A stretch of DNA of 64,000 bases, from the NCBI RefSeq assembly GCF_032854445.1, contig NC_088301.1, positions 40,969,187 to 41,033,186 of the forward strand. Reading direction: 5' to 3'. This document shows positions 36,901-47,500 of the stretch, in pieces. Below the pieces are notes generated by a model. It saw nothing but the letters and a program-made list of their open reading frames with translations. It was not told the DNA's origin and did not search any database. Position 1 is the stretch's first letter, and each line of letters opens with the position of its first letter. The position numbers were made by a program, and so were the translations under genes. This DNA comes from Liolophura sinensis (Eukaryota; Mollusca; Polyplacophora; Chitonida; Chitonidae).

Positions 36901-39900
36901 GAACAGAAGCAATATTATATTCTATTATATACATGTAGAGTTACCTTGTGGTGTAGAGCCATATTTCCTGTGGGTTTATCAGCATGTATATGATATTGTA
37001 CTCCCGGTTATAGGTCACACTCAAAATGGTTTCCAGTGGAGAAAGAGAAGGCGGTGGTAGCACTGTGGAAAGATTCCTCTGACTGCTGCGAGCAAACAAT
37101 CGAACACTGTGCGAAAAAAAAAAAATTTGTTAAAGACTTAATAAAAAATTTCAGACTTTTTAATGGTCATCAAGTTTATGATCTTAACAGCTGATAAATG
37201 TTATAAATAGTAAAGGAACTAAAATGTAACAAATACGACTACATTCACAGTGTAACATTTACATTATAATGTTCACATGTACCTGTCCAGTCAATGATAT
37301 TTCTCACCTGCCATCATCTCCTACTGCCATGACACGTGTGGTCTTCTCAGGCCCGCGAGCCAGACACAGCTGACTGACTTTGTTACGTGCAAGGCCCCAG
37401 AAAGAGTACACATTGTTGAGAGACCAGAGTGTTAAGGAGGAAACTGTACTTAGGTACAGCAGCTTGTCATCTGTAAGGCCCATCCACAAAACACCATCCC
37501 CTGACACCACATGGCTGCAACACAAACCAGTACAACCAACCAACATAAAGTAGCCCACTGCAGCACAGTTATCTCCTCCTGGGACTGGAGGTAAGCTCGG
37601 GGATGGGACAACTACTCTGGTGAGGCACGAGACTAAGGGACTTCAACATTATCTGCATGGCTATAGTTGGAGATTAGACATACCGTTGTTGCATTTTAGG
37701 TTATACAAACAACAGTTTTTATCATCAAACACATGTATATTTAAAAGCAACTTCTTTGAGCACATTTTATAATATTCATGCGTTTATACTTTTTGGGTTT
37801 GTTTTTGTCATATTGTCAAAGATTACCAAAGGCTGTCAAAATGTGCACCATGATTTTTAATACACTAACACATAGAATTTAAACAAAGTATACAGGCAGT
37901 AAAAACAGACAAACCTGTACAGAACATCCATGGTATCAAGAGACCAGATGCGAACAGTTCCATCCAGCGAGCAGGTAAGGAAGAGATAGGAGGAGTCTGG
38001 GTGGATAAGCGTGTCTGTTACTGCACGAGAATGGCCTCGGAATGTGTGGATAAGACCACCCATCTGACTCCACACTTTTACTGAAATGCCAGCATTTGTT
38101 CTCTTCAGCTTTTCAGTCACAGTAAGATGTAAAAAGCTTTTTATGAATTTGACCTTAATTAAGTTTTTATGTGCAGACAACCTACATTTACCAGAATACC
38201 TGAAGATAAGTTATTTTCATCACTGCACAATCATAAATCTTTAAACTGAACAGACAAGCTGCCAATTCACAATACTAATTTCTCATATGCCAACCAAGAG
38301 GTGATATCCAGAAAGGTTACAGAAACACGGCAATACTCTGTACTAACATGAAACAATTACTGCATTTCACCTAAAGTTTAGCAATTTTCAACTGACGTAT
38401 TTTACTTGATTCTGATTGAATCATCCACCTTATAAAGACTACTTAAGCGTCTTTTGTGAAGTTTGATAAAGCCCTAAGCGCTGGCATTAAAAGCATCACT
38501 TTAAGGCCTTTATGTGCTTCTGAAAGTGCATTTTTTATGTACCAAACTTTAGGTGAAATACAGCAGTCAGCACCGCAGGAAAGTACAAAGTGATGTAATT
38601 AATTGGCAGCTGAATGGAGAATCTACCTTCTGTATCAAGTGAGGAGGTGATCAGAAACCGTGTTGCAATGGAGTATTTACAAGCTGTGATAGACATGCTG
38701 TGAGCTCTGGAAAGAAAAAAAACTTGGTTTGAATCAATGACTGTCTAAAAGAGAGTAGTCAAAATAAAGCCAGGATCTGCTTTCACAAAGCCCACTTGGT
38801 GTTCCTGTACTTAACTACTGTGGCAATATTATCTCTTTAATACTGGTCGCTACATAGTTATGTGCTAGCAAAGCTATTAGAGTGTACAAGTAGTCTATAT
38901 TATAATGTCTTGTTGCTAACAAACTCGAACATCTCCAAGCCTTTGGTCTTTGGTTGGACACGTAAAGTCTTGAGACGAATTAGATTTATTGTTTCAAAAC
39001 ACAAATGAGGAAAAAAAGTTGATTCACTTTCCCAGAGTACAGAAAAATTCAATTGGACCAACAGCCATGACAGCAGAAGGGTAGTGAGTAGGGGTTTCTT
39101 CACATTTAAGCTAATGACAAGTCCGTACTGAAAACAGTCACTACCCCAATCTCTCAATCTTTACATATGACATAACAAATTTCAGTTTGATTTATGCTCA
39201 GAACAGCGTGTGTTAAGTAGTTATCCGTTTGAGGTACTGTGGTGATATTTCACTTTAAAGAGACTTTAAAGATTAAACAGAATATAACAGGAAGCCTAAT
39301 TTAGTACTGAGGTTTCCATTACTTGATGAACTTGAACAGAAGCTTGCCCTGAAGGTCATAAGCATATAGGTTGGTGTCAGAACAGCAATACAGGTGCTGC
39401 AGGTGATGATCCAACTCCACTCGCTTCACCCAGCTTCCTCCAACATCAGCCAACTCAGCTCTGCAAACATGTGACATGTACACGCATAATTAGTAAGGGC
39501 CTTCTGTCTTTGGTATAAATCCTGGCAAACAATATGTGGCCAAATATACTGTTTAGTTAGCATACTCAAAACGCACAAACCCTTTTGCTAAATTTATACC
39601 CATGGATCTTCACATCATCTCCATCACCACCAAAAAATTTTGTGACTACAAGTTCATATTTTCATAAGTATGAACACATAAATCTAAAATTAAAAGTAGC
39701 TTACATTGCAAACAACTTGGTTCACAGATATCACAATGGATCAATTAGTGTGGAAAACGCATCGACAGACATACGTACTTCAATGTCAACCTGTAATTAG
39801 CCATGGGTTTCAGTTCCCCAAAGCTAGAAGCCACTTGATGAAAGTTCCATATCTGCCACACAACAAAAAAATGAGAGGCTGTGTTATAAGAGAACCACAA

Positions 39901-42148
39901 TGTCTTAATATACAGTTAACAAGAATCCAGAGGTCTGGAATGAAAATAATTACCAATTGTCCTTACACTTAAGCATGCACAAGTTTAGATGGTAGGCAAG
40001 ATGTGTGTTAAGTTTCATCAATATTTGATGAACAATTTAAGAAGAGTTGACTGGACAAAATCATGTCTACAGACAGACGGACAGTCAGAGTGATTCCTAT
40101 ACTCACCGCCACACCTTAAATATATAAAAACATGCATACATGTAAGTGAAGCAACAATTATGCTTAAGGGCATTTTTAGTACAAAAAATATTTACTTCAA
40201 AAAGTCGGTAATAATAACATCTGAGGTTTTCTAATATATATAAATTTTGACAGAGGATATTTTGTAAAAAGTGATAACATTTTATATTTATCATTATATG
40301 CTATACAATGCTTGATGTTAGGAGCAGATTAAGCAAGAAAATTTGATACTGTGCCAAAAAAAGTTTAATGAGATCTAGCATCATCATACAGGAATGTCAC
40401 AAAAATAAAGCTCATCGACAAATGAAAAGTTATTCCTAAGCACTGACCTTGGTTCCTCCCACACCCCCAGTGATCAGCTGGTCAGTGATTGGGTTAAACA
40501 CCATAAACAAAACACATCTGAGGTCGGCACTCACAGACAATGTCTCCTCAAAGTCCTTATTCAACACCTGTAAGACAAAACCAAAACCAAGGGTTACAAA
40601 ATCTAAAGAAACAGGTTTAAATGCACAATCTTGTTATTTAATTACATTGTCTCATATTAAATTATTCAAACAGAGCCTTGGGAAAATCAAAAATATTTTA
40701 TTTAGAATAATAAGCAGGAATGTATCCAAAGTGGCCTTTTATTCTTTACAGGTACCTCTGTCAAACAGACTATGCATTTCTGTCTTCTTTCTATCTCTAA
40801 CAAATTAGACTGTAACATCTAGATGAGGTACAAAGTTATCTTTTAATACAGACGAGACATAATTTTAGTTGCACATACAGCGTTTAATAAAATTTATGTT
40901 CCCGTTTACAGATGTCACATACTCAGGGCAATCAAATGAAAAATAACACAATGATAAATGTTTTCTTAACCTAAGCTATGATAAAGTTTGCTTAACCTAA
41001 GAACATTTCTAGGATACTAGTTGCGATGAAATCCTTGTGACCGACATACACCTATTTCATTATATGTTATATCACATTGTTATTAATGCACTGTGTACAA
41101 ATGTACTTCACCTACCTTTAAGGAAAAATCTTTGCTAAGAGCAAAGTAACAGTTATATTTCCTCGCAAAGATGATATTTGTGATGAGACCATACTCATAC
41201 TTAGGATAGGACATATCACGACTCACTGGAAAAGAAAAACAAAATACATGTAACTAACTTTTCGCTGATTGGGTATACACAGTGACTGATGGGCCAATAT
41301 GAAAACAATTTTTCTTTATGACTACTCAAAGAATATCAATCTGTGGTCAACATGAAAGATTTGCAGGCCAGCTGGTATTCATAGAAAAATTAATAACCTT
41401 AATGTAAAGTATTATTACCTTTACTGTTGATAATGCTTCGGTTCCAAGTTGATATTCCCCTTGCATCAAGTATAATAAACTGTCTCATTCGTCCATTATA
41501 GATCACTTAAGCAGAATGTGAAGAGAAAAAATGCACTGTATTTTAAATGGCTCACATTGTGCATATTTTTCACGTTCAAACTGAGATATAAAAATACAGT
41601 TCATCAGATATATGTTAATTCAACATATATTGAAACATGAGTATATTGAAGAGAAATTTACTTTCTGGAAACAGTTCAATGAGTTTTAAAGAAGACAAAG
41701 TAAAACAAGAAAAAAAAAACAGGATCACAATGCTGACTTACACTTAAGTCAGCAATTTTAGCACATTAAACTCTTATGAAGTTAAGACAAGGTCTGAAAA
41801 AGGTCTGGGGCTGGAGCCTGATCAACAAAAGTCAAAGATAAACTTTGTACATCAATACCTCCCATAATGTCTGTATTTTCTTTTCCATGTTCATATGCAT
41901 CCCGAAGCTGAAATCCATAGGGTACTGATGTGTAATTTTCTGATATTTTCACATTAGTCTTTTCCAGTAGTGTCTTCTGAGAACTTGCAACTGAACCTTT
42001 TCTACTTTTTGGAACATTCAAATGAACTGAGATGTCATCAGGGCCAGATTTATTCTCCTCGTTATCTTTGTGGTCGCTGACATTGTAGCCACTTGTTACA
42101 CTGGTGTCTGTGATTGTGCCAACCATGGTGTCATCAACTTGCACCCTA
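18972..42148 (-). CDS. Large WD40-repeat protein, about 34 coding exons, unassigned family
   Basis: ATG at 42126 in context ACCATGG; stop TAG 18974-18972. Exons (high to low): 42148-41859, 41505-41419, 41225-41116, 40567-40448, 39852-39791, 39460-39323, 38706-38627, 38080-37915, 37514-37308, 37106-36945, 36765-36736, 36316-36139, 34966-34891, 34687-34593 (weak donor), 34268-34126, 33212-33141 (in-frame TGA), 30968-30793, 30610-30560, 30034-29952, 29817-29716, 28789-28612, 26801-26644, 25910-25880, 25652-25545, 24932-24787, 24525-24403, 24096-23730, 23187-23123, 22967-22915, 22570-22490, 21592-21462, 20296-20125, 19542-19420, 19155-18972. Every junction keeps phase. WD repeats show GTVRIWSLD, EGSIKIWD, LTLWSLN, ACRVTIW and IVTIQIWNL, forming probably two N-terminal propellers. 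The C-terminal half is acidic, then Ser/Pro-rich, then basic (RSRSRRKSVARSDSQ) with a short helical segment (MIERHQLLKLQTMLRVERAA). No enzyme motif is visible. Size and layout recall WDR97/WDR87-type proteins, but I do not claim orthology. A scaffold role is only a guess. Confidence 0.85.
21171..21433 (-). mobile_element. tRNA-derived SINE, family I, next to a splice donor
   Basis: A near full-length minus-strand copy. The tail is at the low-coordinate end (GTGTTTTACACTGTACTCAA on the plus strand) and the head GGGGCCTCCGTGGCC is at 21433. It is in sense with the WD40 gene and begins about 28 bases after the donor of exon 21592-21462. Confidence 0.88.
21830..22150 (+). repeat. Degenerate ~45 bp tandem repeat in a WD40-gene intron
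   Basis: Six or so worn units resemble TCTTCAATGCATTCCACTGA followed by AAGTCA and ATACAT, as at 21845, 21887, 21932 and 21972. Divergence is high. Confidence 0.6.
22745..22860 (-). mobile_element. SINE family III fragment
   Basis: GCTGACAAACCTCCTGAGAC and nearby sequence resemble 43693-43956. It lies in the WD40-gene intron 22571-22914. Confidence 0.4.
24588..24730 (+). mobile_element. MITE family C half copy
   Basis: Begins CAGTATTTCACCAGAAGTTT and shares AAAATGCACTTTTAG and AAGAAATTAAT with 52976-53120. It lies in WD40-gene intron 24526-24786. Confidence 0.6.
25034..25244 (-). mobile_element. MITE family B, near full-length
   Basis: The ends are inverted: TACTTTAATTCTTCAAACTT on the left and GGTTGAGGAATTACAGTA on the right. 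The interior (GCATTATTCTG, AGCCCTGAAATTGG) is shared with 4641-4850, 46204-46382 and 49828-50011. It lies in WD40-gene intron 24933-25544. Confidence 0.78.
26333..26520 (-). mobile_element. tRNA-derived SINE, family I, partial
   Basis: Minus-strand copy with AAAT-type tail, ACAAGAACATTTCACTTATA and GGTAGACCTTCCCAGATAGA. The head is truncated and degraded. It lies in the WD40-gene intron 25911-26643. Confidence 0.75.
30996..32181 (+). mobile_element. TTAA-bounded non-autonomous DNA element, copy 1
   Basis: This 1.19-kb element shares sequence over most of its length with 56082-57488. Its ends are imperfect inverted repeats: TTAAAGGACAAGACAGCACC on the left, and the reverse complement of the right end reads TTAAAGTGAAAGACAGCACC. 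TTAA at both borders fits piggyBac-type insertion (inference). It encodes no recognisable transposase; the 78-residue frame 31875-32111 is not conserved in copy 2. It lies in a WD40-gene intron, 27 bases beyond the acceptor of exon 30968-30793. Confidence 0.72.
32659..32955 (-). mobile_element. SINE-like element, family II, copy 2
   Basis: Minus-strand copy of the element at 17544-17829, in a WD40-gene intron and in sense with that gene. It includes the terminal run of GTGAG units. Confidence 0.85.
33141..33212 (-). pseudogene. WD40-gene exon interrupted by an in-frame TGA
   Basis: The minus strand has acceptor AAATAG, 72 coding bases and donor GTAAAG. Phase is 2 in and 2 out, exactly what the flanking exons 34268-34126 and 30968-30793 require. 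It reads HPSAILALDACPFS, stop, TLCVPA and then joins EEGSIKIWD, the spacing of one WD blade. One TGA interrupts it. The exon is about 125 bases from the assembly gap, so an assembly error, a nonsense allele or real decay are all possible. Confidence 0.5.
33337..33536. other. Assembly gap (200 N)
   Basis: A run of 200 unspecified bases in a WD40-gene intron between exons 34268-34126 and 33212-33141. The round number suggests a placeholder of unknown true length. Any open frame crossing it is an artefact. Confidence 0.99.
35095..35705. repeat. ~41 bp minisatellite in a WD40-gene intron
   Basis: About 13 imperfect copies of a unit like GGTAATATAGCAATAAGGCT followed by AATCTCCACACGTAGAAA. It lies in the intron 36138-34967. 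More divergent units continue to about 36070, where they merge with the inverted repeat. On the minus strand it creates a 166-residue open frame (35540-35040) of repeated YYLPF-type residues that is not a gene. Confidence 0.9.
36046..36177 (+). repeat. Inverted repeat arm 1 (exon end, donor and intron)
   Basis: 132 bases pair with the reverse complement of 37552-37683, with about 6 mismatches by eye. The arm covers the last 39 bases of WD40 exon 36316-36139, its donor GTAAGC, and about 93 bases of intron. Confidence 0.93.
36465..36545 (-). mobile_element. SINE family III fragment
   Basis: CTCACAAGCCTCCTGATCTA followed by AAGTTGCCAGCTGAAC, resembling 43693-43956. It lies in the WD40-gene intron 36317-36735. 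Confidence 0.4.
36736..36765 (-). other. 30-base microexon of the WD40 gene
   Basis: Acceptor CTTACAG, then TDPACRVTI with split codons at both ends, then donor GTATGT. The WD dipeptide tryptophan is split by the donor. It is phase 2 on both sides and matches both neighbours. It is too short for ORF-based detection. Confidence 0.75.
37552..37683 (-). repeat. Inverted repeat arm 2 (antisense copy of exon end and donor)
   Basis: This copy of 36046-36177 lies in reverse orientation inside the intron between exons 38080-37915 and 37514-37308. Its donor-like GTAAGC now sits on the plus strand, antisense to the gene. Confidence 0.93.
38358..38567. mobile_element. MITE family C, full-length
   Basis: About 210 bases with strong inverted ends: ACTGCATTTCACCTAAAGTT on the left and AACTTTAGGTGAAATACAGC on the right. 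No coding. It lies in WD40-gene intron 38081-38626. Half copies occur at 24588-24730 and 52976-53120. Confidence 0.82.
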
Positions 42149-43016
42149 CTGTCAATCAGGTACAACAATTTATACAAGAAATAAGCATTTAGTATCACAC
42201 AAAATACAAAAAAAAGGTTTTTGTTTTAGTCGCATAAGTAAAATGCCTGCAAAAAAAATATATCATAAACAAGAAAACCAGGTCACAGAGAAAATACAGA
42301 ATTACTGTATAATCAGTTGTTCCATACAACACATCAGGCATACACAAGTCAAAAATTACTACTGACATACACTATTTTTCTCTAACAGGGATGGATTACT
42401 GCCAACACAGTCTGTTTTTAATGATAGCCTAATATGTACGGTGTGAGAAACTGTTTATACAGATAAAAGATATCAAACAATTTTGTATTACACTAAAATG
42501 TGGTCATCATATGCTTTTTGAAATAAGAATTTTTAAAAACCTTATAAAAAAACTTCGGGAATATGCCCTATAGCTTTCTCATATTAAAATTCATCTTGAA
42601 TAACATGGTTTGTTTAGATCTGACTTTTGTAGAAAGAGTAAAACCTATCTTATTACTAGCCCTAGGTCAAGTTTAGACCAGGACTGTAGAGTTTACTGAG
42701 GCTCTGGTGAGGTTCAATTAGTTAAATCTTTCCATGCCATTATGTTAAGTCGACAGCTTCGTTGGTCTCAGGGCATAGACAAAAACAACTGATGCTATGC
42801 TTGGGTGAGCAAGAAAATATCCCAAAAGTATATATTTATTAGACAGTATAACATAAGAGTACTCATGGTCAAGTTGCCAATACTTCTGTAATAAATATAC
42901 GATACCGGACAGCATGGGTGAATTTACATCATCGTAGTTTCATTACATTTACATTTCGTAGTTTTCATCATTTATAGTTTACGGTGACTGACTTATTTGC
43001 CAGTAAAGCGTCTTAC

Positions 43017-43075
43017 CCTGATCTTTCAGAATGTCAGCTTTCTATGTTTTCGTTAGCAAACATCTGAACAAAATT
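43017..43075 (-). other. Possible 5' UTR exon of the WD40 gene
   Basis: On the minus strand a good donor (ATCAGG then GTAAGA) lies at 43016, with a possible acceptor CAG near 43075. The segment has stops in the frame that would join the first coding exon, so it would be untranslated, in keeping with a start at ATG 42126. It is inferred from splice signals only. Confidence 0.3.
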
Positions 43076-43193
43076 TTTGGTTATGTGTACTTTTGTTCAA
43101 GTGAAATGATGTTCTTGGTATAAAAACAAAATGTAAAATCTTCTATCAGCTTCAACTCCACTGCTTCGTTCGATTCACATCTGCCGCGAGCAC

Positions 43194-43334
43194 ATGTCGT
43201 CCATGTTGTTTATCGTCGGTAAGGTGAATAACAGCGCCACCTATGCTAAGAAGGATAAGCATGTTCAGGAAACGACAGTGGACAAAGATGGTCATTTGAA
43301 TGAAAAGTTTGACACAGGATTCGACGACACGTAA
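43194..43334 (+). CDS. 46-residue small ORF upstream of CLN3, unrecognised
   Basis: ATG to TAA on the plus strand, beginning MSSMLFIVGKVNNSATYAKK and rich in Lys, Asp and Thr (VQETTVDKDG, FDTGFDDT). It sits in a locally less AT-rich patch between the divergent WD40 and CLN3 genes. It could be an upstream exon or short peptide on the CLN3 side, or chance. GTAAGG inside it (43219) could instead be a donor, making the first 25 bases an exon. No family is recognised. Confidence 0.25.
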   Translation: MSSMLFIVGKVNNSATYAKKDKHVQETTVDKDGHLNEKFDTGFDDT

Positions 43335-44568
43335 TGCACATTAAGCTTTCTCAGTGGTAAAAACAAAACATGTGCATGTTTTTAACTTGAAAGAAAATGG
43401 AGAAGTTTCACTTTTCACTTTTGGATTACCACTGTTTATTTCTGTGTTATGCTGTCTGACAGAGCTGATACCGAAACTTTCTGACACTGACAGTTACTCG
43501 TGTTGTTGTTGATGTTTACGTATTGTAATAATGTCAGTTAATTGTTAAATCTTAAGACTAAAAGACATTTATTTAAGTGAATAACGACATTTTGCGAACA
43601 GAAAGATGCAACAGAACATAACTTATGGCTGCAGATTCATCTAAAATGAAGCACCAAAAAAAAATACAGTTAAAGGTTGTGCCTTTTTTAAAATTATTTA
43701 TTTATTTATTTATTTATATGATGTTTAACACCATACTCGAGAATTTATGACTTTCATAATAGCGCTCAGGTTTGTGGGAAGAGGAAATCAGAGTGCCTGC
43801 TGTAAACCACAGGCTTTTGCTGTGTACCTGACAAACCTCTTGATTTAAAGGTACAGCGAAAGCTGAGAACTGCATGGATTCAAACGATTGATTACCTTTG
43901 GTCAGGTGCCAGACTATTGCATTGAGCCAGTGCTTTAACCATCTGAGCCAAAACTGATCAACCTGTTTGGGTCTATAGTAATAGTACCAGGTGTATGGAT
44001 TATTATGCTGTTGGTATTAAATAAGATTAATACATGTATGAGTACCGGATAAGTTAATTGTAGTTTTTGTTTTCAGCTATTGATCAGCTTTTAAATCCTG
44101 TCACTTCAACTTAAATTGGGACCATAGTACTAGTACAGAAATTCCTCAAATCATTGATTTTTATTTTTTTAAATTTTTAAATTTTTTTTTGTTTGCCAAC
44201 TTGCTACTAACTACCACCTTGTACTATAAGTGAATCTCAAACATGGCAGCCAGGATAACATGAAATGCCTATCAATGTTTGATTAAGATCATCCCCACTA
44301 TTCCCAGGCATTCTGTTAACCAGAATACAGAAGGATTTCAATATAAAGTCTATATATGTGTATATCTCCCTTGGGGTAGGCCAACATTGATTTAAAATTT
44401 TCAAAATGTTCATGTTCTTTTATGCTTACAGAATGCTGATCATCAATGGGATGGGGTATTTGAGATTTAAGCTGCCTGTGGATCAAAGCTGTTAAACCCA
44501 CATTCCAGCTAAGTTTTTTTTTTCTTCTGAGATCCTCTATCTGGCTCTGGTGCAACACTGACTTGGCC
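43335..44568. other. Divergent intergenic region between the WD40 gene and CLN3
   Basis: It holds the minus-strand SINE 43693-43956 and otherwise AT-rich sequence. Promoters for both genes should lie between about 43017 and 44568. No TATA box stands out. Confidence 0.5.
43693..43956 (-). mobile_element. SINE-like element, family III
   Basis: Minus-strand element with a TTTA-repeat tail, GTTTAACACCATACTCGAGA, and the block CTGACAAACCTCTTGATTTA. Related blocks occur at 22745-22860, 36465-36545 and 47640-47812. It lies between the WD40 gene and CLN3. Confidence 0.65.
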
Positions 44569-47500
44569 ATGTCAAATGATTCTCGGCGTAGACACACTGA
44601 TGATTTGTACGACGAGAATAACATGGAGGTGTCCGATGAAGAATCTTCCGCTGTTGGTAAGTTTTCAGGATTTATCTGCATTTTTTTATTTTCATGTTTC
44701 CAATAGACAGTCTCAACTAAATTTAGCATATATTTTGGCCAGTTTGTGAATGTGGATGACTTTGACTTCATTGATACCTAAATCAGTATGTGGCATAATT
44801 TCTACATTTCTACATAAGAGTGGTAAGTAAGTATATGGTAGTAATGTATCAGTGTATATTCGTGATTTTTATACATTAATGATTATGAAATAAGCACGGC
44901 TTAATTGGTACTGGTTCTGTACCTGATCTTCGAAGCAGTAGCAAACTGCACCTCATCCTGACGGAATTTCCACGAAAACATACCGTGAAAATTGTACGTT
45001 GCCGTGGTAAATGCGCTTGAGGCAGTGTTGCAACAGTTTTGTAGAACGAGCCCCAGGTAGAAGTCAGTTGTGTAGTAATTATAAATATTTCAGTCTTTAC
45101 ATATTAAACTTTTGTCTATTAATTAAGGTTCATGTCTTTGTATTTTCAGTTTATAACAAAAGTAACCTAAATTCTTGGAGGAATTTGATAGCATTTTGGT
45201 AAGTCCATCATGTGAGAAACCTGTTTCGTGTCCTGTAAATGTTAGAACATTTTGGTAAATGCAGTCATTTACATAGAATCTTCACTCAAATTATTAGTAG
45301 TCTGGTATGTCACATCATCGAATTTGCTTAAGTGTACTCATTGTATACAGTATTCAAACATGAAAATGTAATTAGGACTGACATCAAAACGTTATCATTT
45401 CATTAACCCAGGAGTTGATCTCCATAAGTGATGCCTGTGTACTTAATGCTGTAACAATCTGCTGTCATTGTAGATGTTCCTTAAATGTTGTGAAAGGTTA
45501 TTTTCATTTTTATGTTGAGATGAACTATTTAATAACATGTGTTCAAATTCTAGATACTTTTTATTTTTTGGGTTGCTTCACCTGTTTTGTTTTCATTTCT
45601 ACAGGGTGCTTGGATTATGTAATAACTTTGCTTACGTTGTTATGCTGAGTGCTGCACATGATATCCTGGATCAAGAGGAAGCAGGGAGTAATTCTACATC
45701 AGTGGTGAGTCTTTTTTACCTGGCGGCAGAGAGTCAGCTTTAAATTAGAGCAGTTACTCAGTTATGCTCATTCCAAATCCCTTTGGGCTATGCATTGGTA
45801 TATAAAACTTTTATGCACCCCTGACCTGCTTAGCTGCCATGTTGGAGGTATATTTGAAATCTTTCATGAAATTTTATATCGAGACATTTACAGGTTGAAA
45901 ATTGTTGAAATTGTCATTGACTGATTTAGTCATGAGATGACCTATTTTTGAATTTTCCAAAATAAATGCATGTATTTACAAATTGCAATATAAGCACAGA
46001 CCTGCGCTCTTATCAATTTTGAAGGTCAAGTGACTGGAAATCATTATGGCTGTGAACCTGAAAATCGATCAGTGGATCAATTACTGCCATTTTATGTCAT
46101 GGAACCATATTTCTACATTTGATAGTTTTGTCATGGAATGGGTCTTAAAACTTATTATATTCAGTGTCATGGTACATCAGTTTTACCAGTGATAAAGCAT
46201 ACCTACCCTAATTCCCCAACCTTTTCACATAAGCAATTTATGCACATTTTTATTTTAATTTAGGGAAACAAAACTACATTGGTTGGATTGTCCAGATTCA
46301 GAGCTTCAGTATAGAATGATGCATTCAGAACATCATGAATAAACACCTTGCAAACATGCGAAAAGGTTGAAGAATTACAGTAGCACAAAAGACCCTTGCT
46401 CTTGTGGACTTACATGTGGTTTTATTTTCAGCCTAAAATAGTACAGCTCTGATAAAAAGCTCAGAAGATATAGGAGTCCACTTGGTTGAAGTGTTGCTGT
46501 TGTAATTTTACTGTAGGCAAATAACAGAGTTGGCAGATATATGTAGATGAATTAAAATTGGAACACATACCATGGATTTCAAACAAATAGCGCTGTGCTC
46601 CTGTGGACAGGTCCAAGCCTTGTTCAAGGTAAAACTGAAGCCAGGATCTAAGTGTGAAGACAACGTGGAAGCCAGTTTTATTGTAGTTCTGTTTTGCGTT
46701 TTCTTCTTTACTTTATTCTTTTCAAAGTAGTTAATGTCTTTAAGAATGGTTAAATCTTTGATTTAATGTTTTATTGTTGCAGAATACCTCCACAGGGAAT
46801 CTGGTTCATGAAGTCAGTGGCAATGACAGCACTTTGTTGGAGTGCAATCCAATAGGGACAGGTGTAAGATATCTTTGCACTCTGTTGTACCTGTGTCCAG
46901 ATTACTGAACTCAAAGATTCTTAAAAAACATTGGCTGATACATAACATTTTTACACATAATTCCCTATTCAGTATTGACAATCCAAACCTGGCATCAATT
47001 TCTGTTTCAATCAGTTGTTATTTCGTTTCAGGCTATTTTATTGGCCGATATTCTCCCTACCTTAGTTGTGAAATTGACGGCGCCATTTTACATTCAAGTC
47101 ATTCCTTACAGGTGAGTTTTTTTTCTGTTTACTACCTTGGTTAGTGATAATAAAAACTTGAGTATTGATCTATTTTGGAGGGTTTGCAAGTGTGAGGGCA
47201 ACTCTTTGGGACGGATTGCGTTTGCATTAGTGAAAATTTTTATTCACTATGGCGATTAGAAACAATAAAACTCAAGAAATGAAATCTTTGGTGCTTGGCC
47301 TGTGTTTCCACCACTGTCTACCACATGATATGTTTGGACGTGAACCTAACTGATGATTTCATTTATATTGAGCATTTGAGTGTTTCACAGTCGCACTTGT
47401 ATTATGCTGAATTTTTTTTTAATTTGTAGAATCAAGGTGATATTGGTAATTTTGTTTGCATTGGGAAGCTTTCTATTGGTTGCTTTGTCACAGACAATTC

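Noticed and set aside
41782-41858. Open-frame extension of the first WD40 coding exon (LSLTFVDQAPAPDLFQ)
   Set aside because: It looks protein-like, but no donor before its TAA gives the phase needed by the next exon, whereas the GTATTG donor at 41858 does. An alternative isoform remains possible.
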